This document shows, piece by piece, positions 1-10,679 of a DNA stretch of 64,000 bases. The translations under genes and the position numbers were made by a program. The stretch is from Patiria pectinifera (taxonomy: Eukaryota > Echinodermata > Asteroidea > Valvatida > Asterinidae). The notes below the pieces were generated by a model, which worked only from the letters and a program-made list of their open reading frames with translations, was not told where the DNA came from and ran no database searches. The stretch is from the NCBI GenBank assembly GCA_029964075.1, contig CM057148.1, forward strand, positions 33,101,916 to 33,165,915, written 5' to 3'. How positions within the stretch are numbered: position 1 is the stretch's first letter; each line of letters begins with the position of its first letter.

Positions 1-840
1 GGTTGTATTGTTTTTTTGACTTTTTGTAATTTTTTTTTTGTCTTGTGTAAGTACTGATATATATTTTTTGGACACCCCTACCGATGCATTTTAGTTAAAG
101 AGTCTAATGCTTTGGTCTTTAATGAAATGGGCGTGTGTATTTGATAAGTCTGCATTGACAAGTGCACACGCCCCAGGTAACTTGTACACAGGGTCTATTC
201 TAGCGGAGTTGTCCAAAGCAGCAGGGACAAAAATGTTCAATAGTCTTGGGTGATACAGTGGAATGCCGCTATATAATGAACATCGCAGGATCCACAGAAA
301 ACGTTCCTTATAATGATCATTCAGTGTACAGGTAGCAATTTTGAGCTGCCAGTACTTAAATGGTGTGTCTGTTTAAATAGCTCTCTCGTGTGCCCTACTT
401 GAAGTGCGCTCTCTTTTGACTGGATTTGTTGTGTTTATTTATTTTCCCTTTTTTGCCATTTCGATGTGCAAAAAGGTTTCTTAAAATGTACATTTTGTAC
501 TTTTTAATTTTATTTGAAGTACTATGTTTTTAAGAAATTGCTGGAAAGTTTATATATTTTTTTTTTCATTTAAAAGGCTTTATTTATGCAATTTATGGTT
601 GTAAAGTGTGCAAAGTAAAATCAACACAATAAATATAAACATCACTGAGAAGAAGAGAGGCGTCTGGAAAAGGGAAAGGAATGGCTGGGATAAAGGTATG
701 TTTTCTATTTTTTACCTATTACTTTTGTTGTGTTCATTGTTCATTGTTCATTTACTTTCCACAGTGTCACATTTTTAAATTATAGTAGTTAATACAAAAA
801 GGTACTTTATAGACAGATGGTGACACTGTAGAGGAACCTA
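1..840. other. AT-rich non-coding stretch
   Basis: I see no convincing gene here. A short ATG followed by four codons (MAGIK) and a GTATGT donor-like site lies at 681-701 on the plus strand, but there is no support for a matching downstream exon. The rest is T-rich with simple-sequence runs. It may be intron or flank of the CLN3-like gene that runs off the left edge on the minus strand, but the sequence does not show this. Confidence 0.4.
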
Positions 841-1629
841 CTAAGAAGCTAAGCTTGTAATCGTTGGCCGCTTGTATACACATTTAAAGTTGCTTTTAAT
901 ACACAAAACACAGGACAAACAATAGACAAGGACAATACACAAACTTTACATGCCAGTTAACAAGCAGGATAAGATTTGTAGCATGAGCAATCTCGAAGTT
1001 AATGGGTTACACGCGACAACAATAATTATGCAACAGGGTCGATTTATATTTCCGTTTCAAAGTAGACAAATTTTTAGATGTTTTCAGGTTCTCGGTAAAT
1101 GAGTTCCACAGCCTGGGTCCCTCATATCTAATAGTTTTTTTGGCTAAAGATGTGCGAGTCAATGGGAGATGAAAATTAGAGACTTGACCAGTATAATGGG
1201 AATGAACATCCAAATTCCGGACAAAGATTGAATGAATGGAAGATGGTGAGATGCCAGAAGCAGATTGACACATTAGAGACCCAAGCTGGTGGAAATAATA
1301 TCTTTAACTTTCAAAACCTTCGTTTAAAAAATGGGGATCGGTATGGGCATTAAAATCAGTAAAATTAATTATTTGAAGAGCCTGTTGAGATTACCGAGGG
1401 AACATGCTCCCCAGGCTAGAATACCATTACTGAGGTATGACAATATTAATGTATTATACAGGGAAACTAAAATTGTGGGAGGGATAAAATATTGATCTTG
1501 TTGATAACACCTATGTTTCCTCGCAATGCATGATTTTACATAATCTATATGATTAGTCCATGTTAATTTAGAATCTATAATCCAAGAAATTTAAGACAAT
1601 CAGCTTTTTCCATGACCATGTCATTAATT
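840..1629 (-). pseudogene. LINE ORF2, C-terminal part and 3' tail
   Basis: This is the downstream part of a CR1/L2-like non-LTR retrotransposon. Read on the minus strand, 1629 to about 1540 encodes DCLKFLG followed by a frameshift and IDSKLTW. This is the block that normally follows the reverse transcriptase palm in this group. At 1273-1007 comes the usual C-terminal segment, with RTSLAKKTIRYEGPRLWNSF and a lysine-rich end before the stop. The upstream half lies at 7711-9660 and has been separated by DIRS element A. Frameshifts make it a dead copy. The 3' end is placed near 840-850 because no further similarity is visible. Confidence 0.75.
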
Positions 1630-1800
1630 CCCCCAAATCAAAGGTGATTTGGGAGTCCGCGAAGGGACGATACTTACCTGTTAAACCTACAATTTGCATA
1701 TTTCTCTAAGCCTTAGGCTTCCACGCTAGATTTTAATACCACAAAAGGGCACCCGCCCCCGCTCCCACCTACGACCAACTCGTCCTCTTTTCTCTAGTAT
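1630..1800. repeat. DIRS A left inverted terminal repeat
   Basis: From about 1674 to 1797 this is the reverse complement of 7571-7691, sharing CTTACCTGTTAAACCTACAA, TAGATTTTAATACCACA and CTCGTCCTCTTTTCTCTAG. The outermost 45 bases (CCCCCAAATCAAAGG onward) differ from the right end, as expected for DIRS terminal repeats, whose extreme ends are not identical. Both outer ends recur in the internal complementary region. Confidence 0.85.
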
Positions 1801-1835
1801 CTAACTTTAGGGTGAACCACTGAGGGGAAGGGGGG

Positions 1836-1940
1836 GAGGTTTAACAAGTAAGTATCGTCCCTTCGCAGACTCCCAAATCACCTTTGATTAGGGGGAGTCC
1901 ACTTCAGGGACTCCCTTACCTGTTAAACCTACAATTTGTA
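1836..1940. repeat. DIRS A internal complementary region
   Basis: The first half (GTTTAACAAGTAAGTATCG through CTTTGATTAGGGGG) is the complement of the left extreme end at 1630-1686. The second half (AGTCCACTTCAGGGACTCCC onward) is the complement of the right extreme end at 7670-7710. The two halves meet at GGGGG/AGT, which is the sequence expected at the junction of a circularised element. This layout is diagnostic of DIRS-1-type elements, where the region is thought to template completion of the ends. Confidence 0.85.
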
Positions 1941-2113
1941 TAGACTAGCACCGAAAAACAGATGGCGGGCTTCAGAGCGAGCCTATCCAAAAACCACGCT
2001 TTGGGAAACCTAAACCTTGTCCCTTCACGTTCTCCCTAACCAGTGGTGTACATGGCAACTTAAAGAACTCACCAGTAACTGGTGTTCTCTAATGACCCTG
2101 AGGGAACATCCCA

Positions 2114-2990
2114 TCACTTCCGGGTAGAACCTCCCCTGGATGCACCTACTGAGATGGCTGTACGGCCTGTCCGTCCTTCTGCTTGGAGAACATCCCGCAG
2201 GTAGCAGGCCATGAAAGTTGACGGTGTTTTGCCTGTAAAATGTCTGGAATAGGGACCCCCTTGAAGTAAGCCCATGACGTTGTCATGGCTCTCGTGTCAT
2301 GTGCCTTGACCGGATTGGTTGGTGAATTCGGCCAGTCTTTGACTGACGCTTGGATAGCTGTAACAATCCACCAGGAAATAGAGTCTGCCGACACCGCCCC
2401 GTGCGGTTTATTTGTTAAAATGAATAGTTGGGTGGTTTCTCCTCTTAAGGTTATGGTTCGAGCCAAGTACCATTTCAGTGCTCGAACTGGATACCATAAT
2501 TTATCTTGTGGGACGGAGGAAAACCCTTTAAGATCCAGAACAAAAATCGGTGGGGGAAGAAGGATGGAGATTGATTCTTCGTTAAAAACCCATGACGAGG
2601 CACCAGTCGTATCCCGTTAGGTTCCCATCGGATATGCCCCGGTTCCACCGAAAGGGCATGAATCTCGCTTCTTCGTCTAGCCGTGGCCGTGGCTAACAGG
2701 AAGACCGTTTTGACGTATAGGTCAAATAAAGAGGATCATGAGTTTGTTCTTCACACCACCTATGATAATGTCGTAATCGGCTGTCGTAAGTTCGATGGGT
2801 AGACAGTCTGCGGCCTCCGGCTGCCAATGAGGCAGCGTCTGCTGAAAGGCCTGCTGATTGCAGTGACTGCTCGACAGCATCCAAGATGTTAAGTGAAGCG
2901 ACTCTATCCCTGGGTGCGGAATCAGAGACTGCGGCTGACGCAGTAGGTCTGGTCGCCCCAGAAGAATTATCGGTGGGTTGCACAACAGCC
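2114..2990 (-). pseudogene. DIRS A tyrosine recombinase (broken)
   Basis: The N-terminal part reads RLSTHRTYDSRLRHYHRWC, the start of the DNA-binding region of DIRS recombinases. After DPLYL the sequence jumps directly to VKTVFLLATATARRRSEIHA. Compared with element C about 97 residues are missing, roughly 290 bp. The catalytic arginine region (ARRRSEIH), the HxxR box (KAHDTRAM) and the nucleophile region (TFMACYLRDV) are all still visible but in different frames. The protein would have joined element circles to target DNA. This copy cannot encode a working enzyme. Confidence 0.85.
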
Positions 2991-3624
2991 TAAAGATTTG
3001 CTGAAACCAAGGCTGGCGCGGCCAAAAGGGAGCAATGAAAATGACTCTGCACTCCTCTGTCTCGACCTTTGTCAATAGTCTTTGCAGGAGCGAGATTGGT
3101 GGAAAAGCGTATGCCAGCATGCCCTTCCAACTGATGGAAAACGCATCTGCAGTCCATGCCTTTGGGTCCTGGTTGCGTGCGCAATACACCGGTAACTGAT
3201 GGTTCAGTGCCGATGCAAAAAGATTGATGTCGGGTGAAGAGTCCACTCTGTTGGAAGGACCTTCCCCCGGGACAGAGCGTCCGCCATGATGTTCAGTTTC
3301 CCCGCCACGTGGACCGCTGTAAGCGTAACCTGTCTCGCTTGACACCACAGCAGGAGCTCCCATGCACAACTGCGTGCACAACTGCGGGGACCGTGTCCCT
3401 CCCTGGCGGTTTATGTAAGACACGACGGTTGAGTTGTCCGATTTTATGAGGACTACTTCCCCTGTCACCCGTCCGACAAAGTGCTTAAGAGCCCGAAAGA
3501 CCGCAAGCAGTTCCAGGATATTGATGTGGCACTGTCTGTCCGCCTGGGACCAAGACCCTGCTGCTGATTCTATTCCAATATGTGCCCCCCAACCTGTGTT
3601 GGAGGCATCCGTCACCAGAGTCAC
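2722..3624 (-). pseudogene. DIRS A RNase H and downstream conserved block
   Basis: RNase H carboxylates are visible in order: TDASNTGWGA (first D), NILELLAV (E) and LIKSDNSTVVSYIN (D). After a local frame disturbance comes the block typical of DIRS pol, INLFASALNHQLPVYCAR followed by AYAFPPISLLQRLL and IAPFWPRQPWFQ. In DIRS-1 a DNA-methyltransferase-like domain lies in this part of pol. I cannot confirm a methyltransferase motif here. The reading frame overlaps the RT frame upstream and the recombinase frame downstream. Confidence 0.8.
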
Positions 3625-4600
3625 AGAAGGTTGTGGTCATGGAAAAATCAGTCCCGCCTTGATGTTTGTTCGCTTGAGACCACCAGTCCAGATGGGGGCG
3701 AATCATGTTTGGGATTGGCACTGGCCGTTGGATTTGGTGAATGCACGGTCGGTAGTGGGCAAGTAGATGTAACTGTAGTGGGCGCATCCGCATCCTGTAC
3801 CATGGAAGCACATCCACCATGCTTGCCATTAGGCCCAATAGCCGAAGCCAGGCTATTGCCGGGGCCACGCTGGCAGTCTGGAACAGGGCGATGCAGTCCA
3901 CAAGATTTTGGACTCGCTCCTCGGTCGGGAAAGCCAGCCCTCGCTGGAGGTCCAACTTTGCTCCTAAGAAAACTGGGTGCATCGTTGGGTTTGGTTGGGA
4001 TTTTTCGACGTTGACCAGGAACCCCAACTCTGAAATGTTGTTGCAAGTGAGTTCGAGTGCCCAACTCGTTTTCTCCTTTGTCTCCTCCACAATGAGCCAA
4101 TCGTCCAGGTAAACAAAGATTTGCACCTGGCGTTGTCGGAGGATTCCAGCTACGACCTTCACCAGTCGCGTGAATACCCTCGGGCAGTGGAAAGGCCGAA
4201 GGGTAGCTGAGGAACTCGTCAGTCCGCTGACTGTAACGAAAACGAAGGAATGCCCGATGTTCGTTCCACAGCGGTACATGTAGATAGGCGTCTTTGAGAT
4301 CGATTGACACCGCCCAAGTTGGAATGGGTCCAAAACTGTCCTCAGCGACTCTATCCAGAACCAATTGGGCTGAAGGTTCAAAATCGGTCGGCATTCTCCC
4401 GTTTTTTTCTTTGGCGCTAGAAAGAATGTCGAGAAAAATCCTCGAGCTGCATCCTCTTTCGGCACTCTGCGTATTGCCCCTTTCTTTAAGAGGGCGGATA
4501 TCTCCGACTCCAGAGCGTGACGCTTGGTCTTGTCGGATGGAATTGGTGTTACTCTCGGTAAGTACGCAGACAGGGGAGTACTCGTGAACTCTATTTCGTA
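3485..4600 (-). pseudogene. DIRS A reverse transcriptase (frameshifted)
   Basis: Fingers and palm motifs of a DIRS reverse transcriptase can be read: FFLAPKKKTGECRPILNL, then a scrambled stretch caused by frameshifts, then HCPRVFTRLVKVVAG, the catalytic VYLDDWLIVEE (YxDD box) and FLGAKLDLQRGLAFPT. The KDAYLHVPLW block lies in another frame at about 4250-4330. The enzyme would copy element RNA into DNA. Frameshifts rule out function. The 5' side is interrupted by a short dispersed repeat at 4606-4826. Confidence 0.82.
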
Positions 4601-4605
4601 GCCAG

Positions 4606-4826
4606 AAGTTAATAATAATAACTGTATTTATATAGCGCTTTTTGCCAGAGGATACAAAGCGCCGGGGGAGAATGCAACCAAGCCAGGTAAATGAAGTACA
4701 TGAACATTATGAGACCCATTATTTAGCACCTTTTTGCTAAGTTCTGCGGCGCATAATTGCAAGTTACTGTTTTGAGTACCCACCCATCGTTGCACAAAAG
4801 GACCCAAGTCCTTGCGAAACATATGA
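4606..4826. repeat. short dispersed repeat with TTTATATAGCGCTTTT motif
   Basis: An insertion of about 220 bp between the gag and RT parts of DIRS A. It starts with an (ATA)n run and TGTATTTATATAGCGCTTTT and contains a second AAAGCGCC box. The same TATATAGCGC-type motif with an (AAT/ATT)n tail occurs near 22,350-22,430 and 31,435-31,530. Such motifs are common in short non-autonomous repeats of many animals. The exact family is unknown to me. Confidence 0.5.
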
Positions 4827-4873
4827 GTCAACCCCCTACGGGCCCTGGATAGGGGGCCGTGGGAAGGGTGCCG

Positions 4874-7165
4874 TCACCGGCGCCAACCGCCGCCCCGGTA
4901 ACCTCCGTGCAAAGCTTTGGAGCGGGGGGTGAAGCCAACTCTACCCCGGGTATGCGACCCAAAGGCCTGACTCTGTCCCACTGTTGTAGTGGCCTTGTAA
5001 GACGAGCCCGATGGGTTGGAGGCAAACGGCTTCAACGGTTTACGAGGGAATGTCTTGCCCTTAGTCGTTGCACTGCCACCTCTGGCCAGACGAGAGCTGC
5101 CCTTTGGACTCGGCTGTCTATTGAGATTGATCTTGTTCGTAGCTTTTATCCGCTTCGCTTCAGCTTGCATGATCTCTTGGAATTTCCCTCCAAACAAGTT
5201 GGAACTCAGTCGGGGGAGGGATTCCAGGCTGGACCTCAAACCATCAGAGGGAACAAAGATTGTATCCAACACGTTAGCTCGGCGGGCGTTGATTGTCATC
5301 AAGGACACCCTCATAAACTGGTCCATGCACAGCCGTAGCCCGTCGTCAAGGCAACAAAACACTGTATGAGTTCCCTCTGGTGACACCGGCGAGTCTGCCT
5401 CACAAGAACACACCAAGTATTCTGACAAAAGTTGTAGAAAACATGCCACTCAAATTCCTGCACGTGAAGCTGTGTCAATCTTCAGTAATGACTCTTCAAA
5501 AACATTCTTTTCTTTTGATGGAAAAGGTGATTTCACCGAACTTTGGCCACCAGAATTCGCTGCGATTTTATCACGTTCCGTAGCAGGCATGGGCGGCACT
5601 GATAAAAATGTATCCGCCTGAGGTACTCTGAACGGGCAAGTTTCACGGCGCACGAACGGACATATTTTTTTAACCTCCGAAAGTGCGCTCATGCGATTGG
5701 CGCACAGCCGATCAATCGGAAGAACCGGAAAAAATTCCTTTGGTTCGACCGCGCTTAAACGATTATCTAGCACCCTCTACCAGTTCTTCTTCGTCCTTCG
5801 ACAGCATATGTAGCACCCGTATATGGTTATCCTTCATGACCACGCGCAATCGCTGGTCGGTCGTAAATTGGTAGGATGATTAATCTGAATCCACCGAGGA
5901 ATCACCCTCCCCCCTTGGGGGCTGTTCCCGGCCATCCCGTTTTTGTCTCGAGGGAAAAGTTTCCTCATTCCCTGAGGGTTGTTCGGTACTAGGGACCGCT
6001 ACTGCTACCGAAACCCGGCGTGCGTCCCTATCTGACACACTCCCCGGGTCGGTAAATTATCCAAGACGAGGATTGACATCTCATCCTCGGCCCCCGGTTC
6101 CGGCAAAACCTGCCTGGGCTCCGGTGGAGTCACCGGTTGAGCCAGCGCTGTCGGTTTCGGTATCAGTGACGTAATACTGGCCGTCAATTCACGGAACCCC
6201 TGTAATAAACAGGGCCGACGTGGGATCTCCCCGTCTGCTGTGATGCCGTCAACGTCCTCGTGGCGATCTGCTAGCGGATGACGATGAAGAGCTTGAACTA
6301 GTATAGCTCCGCCGTCTCTTACGCCGGTGGCGTGTCTCACCATCGGAGCTGTCCCGGCTCCGGTTGCGTCCGTGACTCGGAGCCGGAGCCGGAGCTACGG
6401 AATCCTCAGCCGGGGGACCGGCAATCGAGCCCGGTTCCGTAGTGGCTGCGTCCGCAGTCTGCATCCCGTGTTTCCTAACACCCAATGCCATCTTTGGGCT
6501 GGCTCCGGTGTCGGTCGCACCGGTCCCTGCCCCGGACCCACCGGGAACCACACTGGTTGCGGGGGCTGTTCCAGTCACACCGGGGCTAACGTGGCCCGTC
6601 GCTATATGCCCCGCCGGCATAGCTTTGGCCCGGGAATTATCCTTTTTCTTCCCCGGCTTACGTTTGGAAGCGAGCATGGACTGCCCGGCTGGGGGCGCCG
6701 TGTCGGATCCCTCACTCAAACCTGCCTGGGGCATGTCCCCCGATTGAGTGGTAAGGCTCGGACTCTCGGTGCCAGTGACTCAACTAAATTCCAGAGGCCT
6801 CACCGGCACGGATTTAGTAGTATGGCCTGATGCTTTACTGGTGGCCAGAGACCCTTTAGGCATGACCCCAGAAAGCGGTGATTGTCCCGCCGATGTCGCC
6901 TTGCTTGGTGCCCCGGAAGACACACTGGCTGCCGAATCACCCGAGGGAGACCGGGAACGCGTCCATGCTGCTATGGCCTCCCACTCTGCTGACCCCCACT
7001 TCTTACAAACTGAGCACGGCACTCGCCGGTTACACGGTCTGCAACGGGGGCATAAATCATGCAAATCTTGTTTGGGGCGGGGCTTAATACGCCGACAAGC
7101 AGAACATGGAACAAAATTCTTTGGCGTCACACCACGCTTACTTTGACGTGTGTCCGCCATTACTA
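4874..7165 (-). pseudogene. DIRS A gag-like ORF1 (frameshifted)
   Basis: The probable start is MADTRQSKRGVTPKNF at about 7161. It is followed by a cysteine-rich stretch (CSACRRIK, CPRCRPCNRRVPCSVCKKWG) that could bind zinc. A Ser/Pro/Arg-rich linker with RSRSPS-type repeats follows. At 5773-5450 comes a block shared with element C (LPIDRLCANRMS, VPPMPATERDK). At 5449-4874 comes the conserved core LLSEYLVCSCEAD, MDQFMRVSLM, ARRANVLDTIFVPSDG and LFGGKFQEI, then a basic Gly/Arg-rich tail. The frame changes at about 5450 and again between the linker and the core. It would coat element RNA. Confidence 0.75.
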
Positions 7166-7570
7166 ACGTGAAAATAAACTGTAGATTCACAAAACAACCC
7201 CAAAGAAAACCTGACACAACCCGTGTATTTCTTTTATTAATAAACAGATAACCAGCGTACGTATTATTTTATTCTGAACGTATTATACAAAACAACGCAA
7301 GCACACAATGCGATATATATAACAAGAAGAGAATGACACACCTCATGTTTGACATCTTTATTAACAAATCAACAGCAAATGTACTCCGTACACTAACCTG
7401 TAAATGTAACAAAAACAAAACCTGGCACTCTACCAGAAGCACCGCATCTTGTAGTATAACTCACAAAAGAAATAACTCACAAATTTCTTTCAAGATGTAC
7501 AAAAAAACACACTCTAACAGAGGATACGTCCGTAGGAGATTTGAAAACACGTCCGTCTTCCATGAACGCT

Positions 7571-7710
7571 AGAGAAAAGAGGACGAGTTGGCCGTAGGGC
7601 GATGGAGGGCGCCCTTGTGTGGTATTAAAATCTAGCGTGTAAGCCTAAGGCTTTCGAGAAATATGCCAATATTGTAGGTTTAACAGGTAAGGGAGTCCCT
7701 GAAGTGGACT
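7571..7710. repeat. DIRS A right inverted terminal repeat
   Basis: The reverse complement of the left repeat from CTAGAGAAAAGAGGACGAG to GGTTTAACAGGTAAG. It ends with GGGAGTCCCTGAAGTGGACT, which the internal region copies. Transcription of the minus-strand genes would start near here. No promoter motif stands out. Confidence 0.82.
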
Positions 7711-9660
7711 TAATATGTTGGAAGGGAGATTACTGGAAGTTTTACTAAATAACATACAGTTGGTTTTCTTAATGTTAAGTGACAACTTATTAACTGCAAA
7801 CCAATTACAGATTATGAGTTTAACTCATAATTAACTGTGTTAGTGAGAGTAGTCAAATTGCTATTCGAGATAAATAAATTGGAGTCATCAGCAAATAAAA
7901 TAAATGAAAATACATCAGATGATTTAACAAAGTGTAACCGGGGAGAGTGAAATAAATAAGTTAAAATCCTGCCGACTAAGCCAAGTGTAACCTGGAAGAG
8001 CAATATTTTAATTTAAATGGCTCACTCTCCTCCCAACCGAGTGGTTCCACTTATTTAAAATAATTTGGGCAGAGCGAAGTTTTCTGTTTGTCTCAACAAT
8101 ATAAAAATATTTTATTTACAACACAATATGAGACAATATATATATACAAATGATCAGGTATTTACAATTGAATAATAATATATAAGAACTTTGGGTAAAT
8201 AGAACTTTGATATAAAAAGAACTTGGGTACATAAAAAGAACTTTGTTTGGTATATAAGAACGACAGTCAAAAGGGAAAGTATATAAGCTGAACTGTCACT
8301 CCAAGGATCTGAAATGCATAAAAACAATAAATCACTAATGAATTATGAGAACACTTTCAGATCAAAGTACATTGTTGAAGACAATAAATTCAAATTAATT
8401 TGGGGAAACACTGTTTTCCTTATTTTTAAATCAAATAATATTTTTTTTTATAAATACATTAGTCAGTGAACAAAATGTTGCATAAAAATTGACTGTTGCA
8501 TAAAAAGATTCGGGCATAAACAGCTTCAGGCATAAAAGAGTTAAATAACACACATGGGATTTACTCACCACTTGGGATGATCTGCGTTCATGCCTTCCTC
8601 TCCGTGCTCGATGTTAAAAATCGAAGATCGGCAGCAAAATAGACGAAAATAGTGCAGAAAACTGCAGTGCCGGCAACAACGGATATAAAATTATTTTGCT
8701 GCTACGACGGGGAGCCGCACCCAAAATGTGCAGTAAAAGTGGAGAGTGTAATGCTCGTTATAAATGCTGGTCGCAAAGCATTTTAGGGCCTTACAAGTTG
8801 AATTTGAACCGCCTATAGAAACATACTGTTGTCTGTCTGAAAGGTAACTTCTGAACCACTCTAGCGCTACTCCTCCATAACACCATAATTGGAAGGCTTA
8901 TATAGCAAAATGTCATGATCAATGGTATCAAAAGCTTTTGAAAGATCGAGGAATATCCCCAGAGTGCGTTCAGAGTTATCTATGGCAGTTGTTACTTTAT
9001 CAACAAAATCAAGTATTGCATGTGTAGTTGAATGATTACTTCTAAATCCATATTGACAGTCGGTTAAAATATTACATTTAGTAAGAAATTAAACACATAA
9101 ACACATTTTTAAAAAATCTTTGAAAACAGGTCAAAATAGAAATGGGTCTATAATTGATATATAAAATGGGTCTACTAATGGCAGTTATAGTGTTTTTAAT
9201 AATAGAAGAATTTATAAGGTCGTGACCAGAGCTTGTTTTGTTCTGTAAGTTGTTGATGATATCAATCACTTCCTGTTCAACTACTGGTTGTAAAAACAAA
9301 GACCTTGGGTTCGGATCATTAAGAAAATCAATAAATGAATCATGTGAACTTGGAACAGTTTTAGCGAAATTAGGGCCTACATTAACAAAATAATCATTAA
9401 AGCAATTTGCAATATGAGTAAAATCATTGATTAACTTGCCTTCGTGCATGATACTACTAATATGTTGAGAGAATAACTATTATTAAGGACTGAATTTATG
9501 ACCTTCCACGTGTTATGAATGTTGTTCTTTTCCTTCTCAAACTGACAAACAGACAAACATAATATTGCATTTTAGAATTTCGTAAGAGACCAGTCAAATT
9601 ATTGTTATATTTCATATATTTAAGTTTTCGCATGTTTGTCGGATTAACAATGTAATGACA
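7711..9660 (-). pseudogene. LINE ORF2, reverse transcriptase part
   Basis: Minus-strand CR1/L2-like reverse transcriptase. In order: NLTGLLRNSKMQYYV (about 9600), NNIHNTWKVINSVLNN, IANCFNDYFVNVGP, KTSSGHDLINSSIIKN, NYRPISILTCF, then FLDLSKAFDTIDHDILLYK at about 8930-8985, ALEWFRSYLSDRQQYVSIGG at about 8800, and the catalytic FILFADDSNLF at about 7875-7910. NWFAVNKLSLNIKKTNCMLF leads to the DIRS A junction at 7710. The PQGSVLGPLLF block is missing where a solo-LTR-like repeat sits (7.93-8.77 kb). Several frameshifts are present. The remainder of the protein is at 840-1629. Confidence 0.85.
7932..8770 (-). repeat. solo-LTR-like repeat, copy 1
   Basis: On the minus strand this copy shares blocks in the same order with 10,130-10,679 on the plus strand: TTATAACGAGCATT near the start, CATAATTCATTAGTGATTTA, TTTTGACTGTCGTT, TAAATAAAA before TTGAGAC, and TTCGCTCTGCCCAAAT. 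It ends with CACTCTCCCCGGTTACA. An AATAAA signal and ends close to TG/CA fit a solo LTR. No internal retroviral genes are seen. It interrupts the LINE between the YVSIGG and FADD blocks. A simple dispersed repeat is the alternative. Confidence 0.45.
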
Positions 9661-9689
9661 TATAATTCATTTTTCTTATTAATTGATTT

Positions 9690-10125
9690 AACCTTTTAAC
9701 CTTTATTTTCAAAATCAGATTCCGCCCCCCCCCCTAAGATCTCGGCCATCGAGTGACGAAAATTTTTGAAACTCCGCACATACATAGAGCAACTCTTCCT
9801 AAACATACCCAAGAAATTTCATGACTATAGGTCAAAGGGTTTTTGAGTTATGGTTAATTAATTATTCATATGTACGAATGGCAATTCTGCTCTGTGTACA
9901 CAACGTATATGCAAAAATTCAGTTTTCACGCCAGAAAATTTTTCGCTACGCGACAACCCGTGGTCCGATTTTTATGTTTTTGGCATCAAAAGATGCGCAA
10001 AGCTCGAGGCTAAAAAGTCATAACAGCTCGGGTCGCGAAAAAATTTTTTTTAGAGGCTATCACGGAAAATGTTGAGGGGGGGGGGGGGGGGATTCCCCCC
10101 CCCCGGCCCCTTTAGGGTTAAGGTG
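9690..10125. repeat. unclassified repeat with G/C homopolymer hairpin
   Basis: The stretch starts with a C-run after GATTCCG (about 9724) and ends with about 16 G, ATT and 10 C (10,076-10,104), which can fold on itself. Its ends (AACCTTTTAACCTT and TTTAGGGTTAAGGT) are loosely inverted. The 84-codon open frame between them resembles nothing I know. It is probably a non-autonomous element. Confidence 0.35.
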
Positions 10126-10129
10126 TTAT

Positions 10130-10679
10130 GAGCATTCGGGAATTCGTTATTAGGGCATGGTATTATATTCTCATTTCATTTTATAACATAACTCGGTGAA
10201 TAATTCATTTCTATTTTTGGATTTAAAATTACATTACATGTATTTAAAATATTCATATTCCTGCATAATGGCCATTTAAATAATTCTTCTGTTTGGGCAA
10301 CAGTCATATTATGCCACAGTAATTCCCATAATTCATTAGTCATTTATCGTTTTTATACATTTCAGATACCATCCTTGAAGTGACATGTAGTTCACCACCC
10401 TATTTTCCCTATTTGACTGTCGTTTTTATAGACCCAACAAAGTTCTGTTTTTATATACTCACCGAAGTTCCTAATATAATTCTTTTTGTAAATACTGTAC
10501 CTAATCATTTGTATATAAAATTATTGTCTCAAATTTGTACTATAAATAAAACATTTCATATTATTGAGACTACAGAAACATTCGCTCTACCCAAATCATT
10601 TTTTTTTAGTGGAACCCCTCGGTTAAAAGGAGAGTGCCACATTTTAAAAACTAATAAAATTCCACTCTCCCCGGTTACA
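10130..10679 (+). repeat. solo-LTR-like repeat, copy 2
   Basis: The plus-strand relative of the copy at 7932-8770. It begins TGTTATGAGCATTC and ends CACTCTCCCCGGTTACA, with TAAATAAAACATTTC as a possible polyadenylation signal about 130 bp from the end. It is shorter and diverged in its first half. No coding region is attached. Confidence 0.45.

Larger units (their letters stand above)
1630..7710 (-). mobile_element. DIRS-like retrotransposon A, complete but defective
   Basis: A 6.08-kb DIRS-type element. It has inverted terminal repeats, an internal complementary region next to the left repeat, and minus-strand gag, RT, RNase H and tyrosine recombinase remnants in the usual order. DIRS elements insert through a circular intermediate using a tyrosine recombinase and leave no long target duplication. 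That fits here: the LINE coding frame continues across the join when the element is removed, allowing one base of ambiguity. Defects include frameshifts in gag, pol and recombinase, a roughly 290-bp deletion in the recombinase and a 0.2-kb repeat inserted near 4.6-4.8 kb. The two ends are given by the internal region, which copies both outer ends back to back. Confidence 0.88.

Noticed and set aside
681..701. First coding exon (MAGIK) with a GTATGT donor on the plus strand
   Set aside because: Too short to support, and no partner exon was found.
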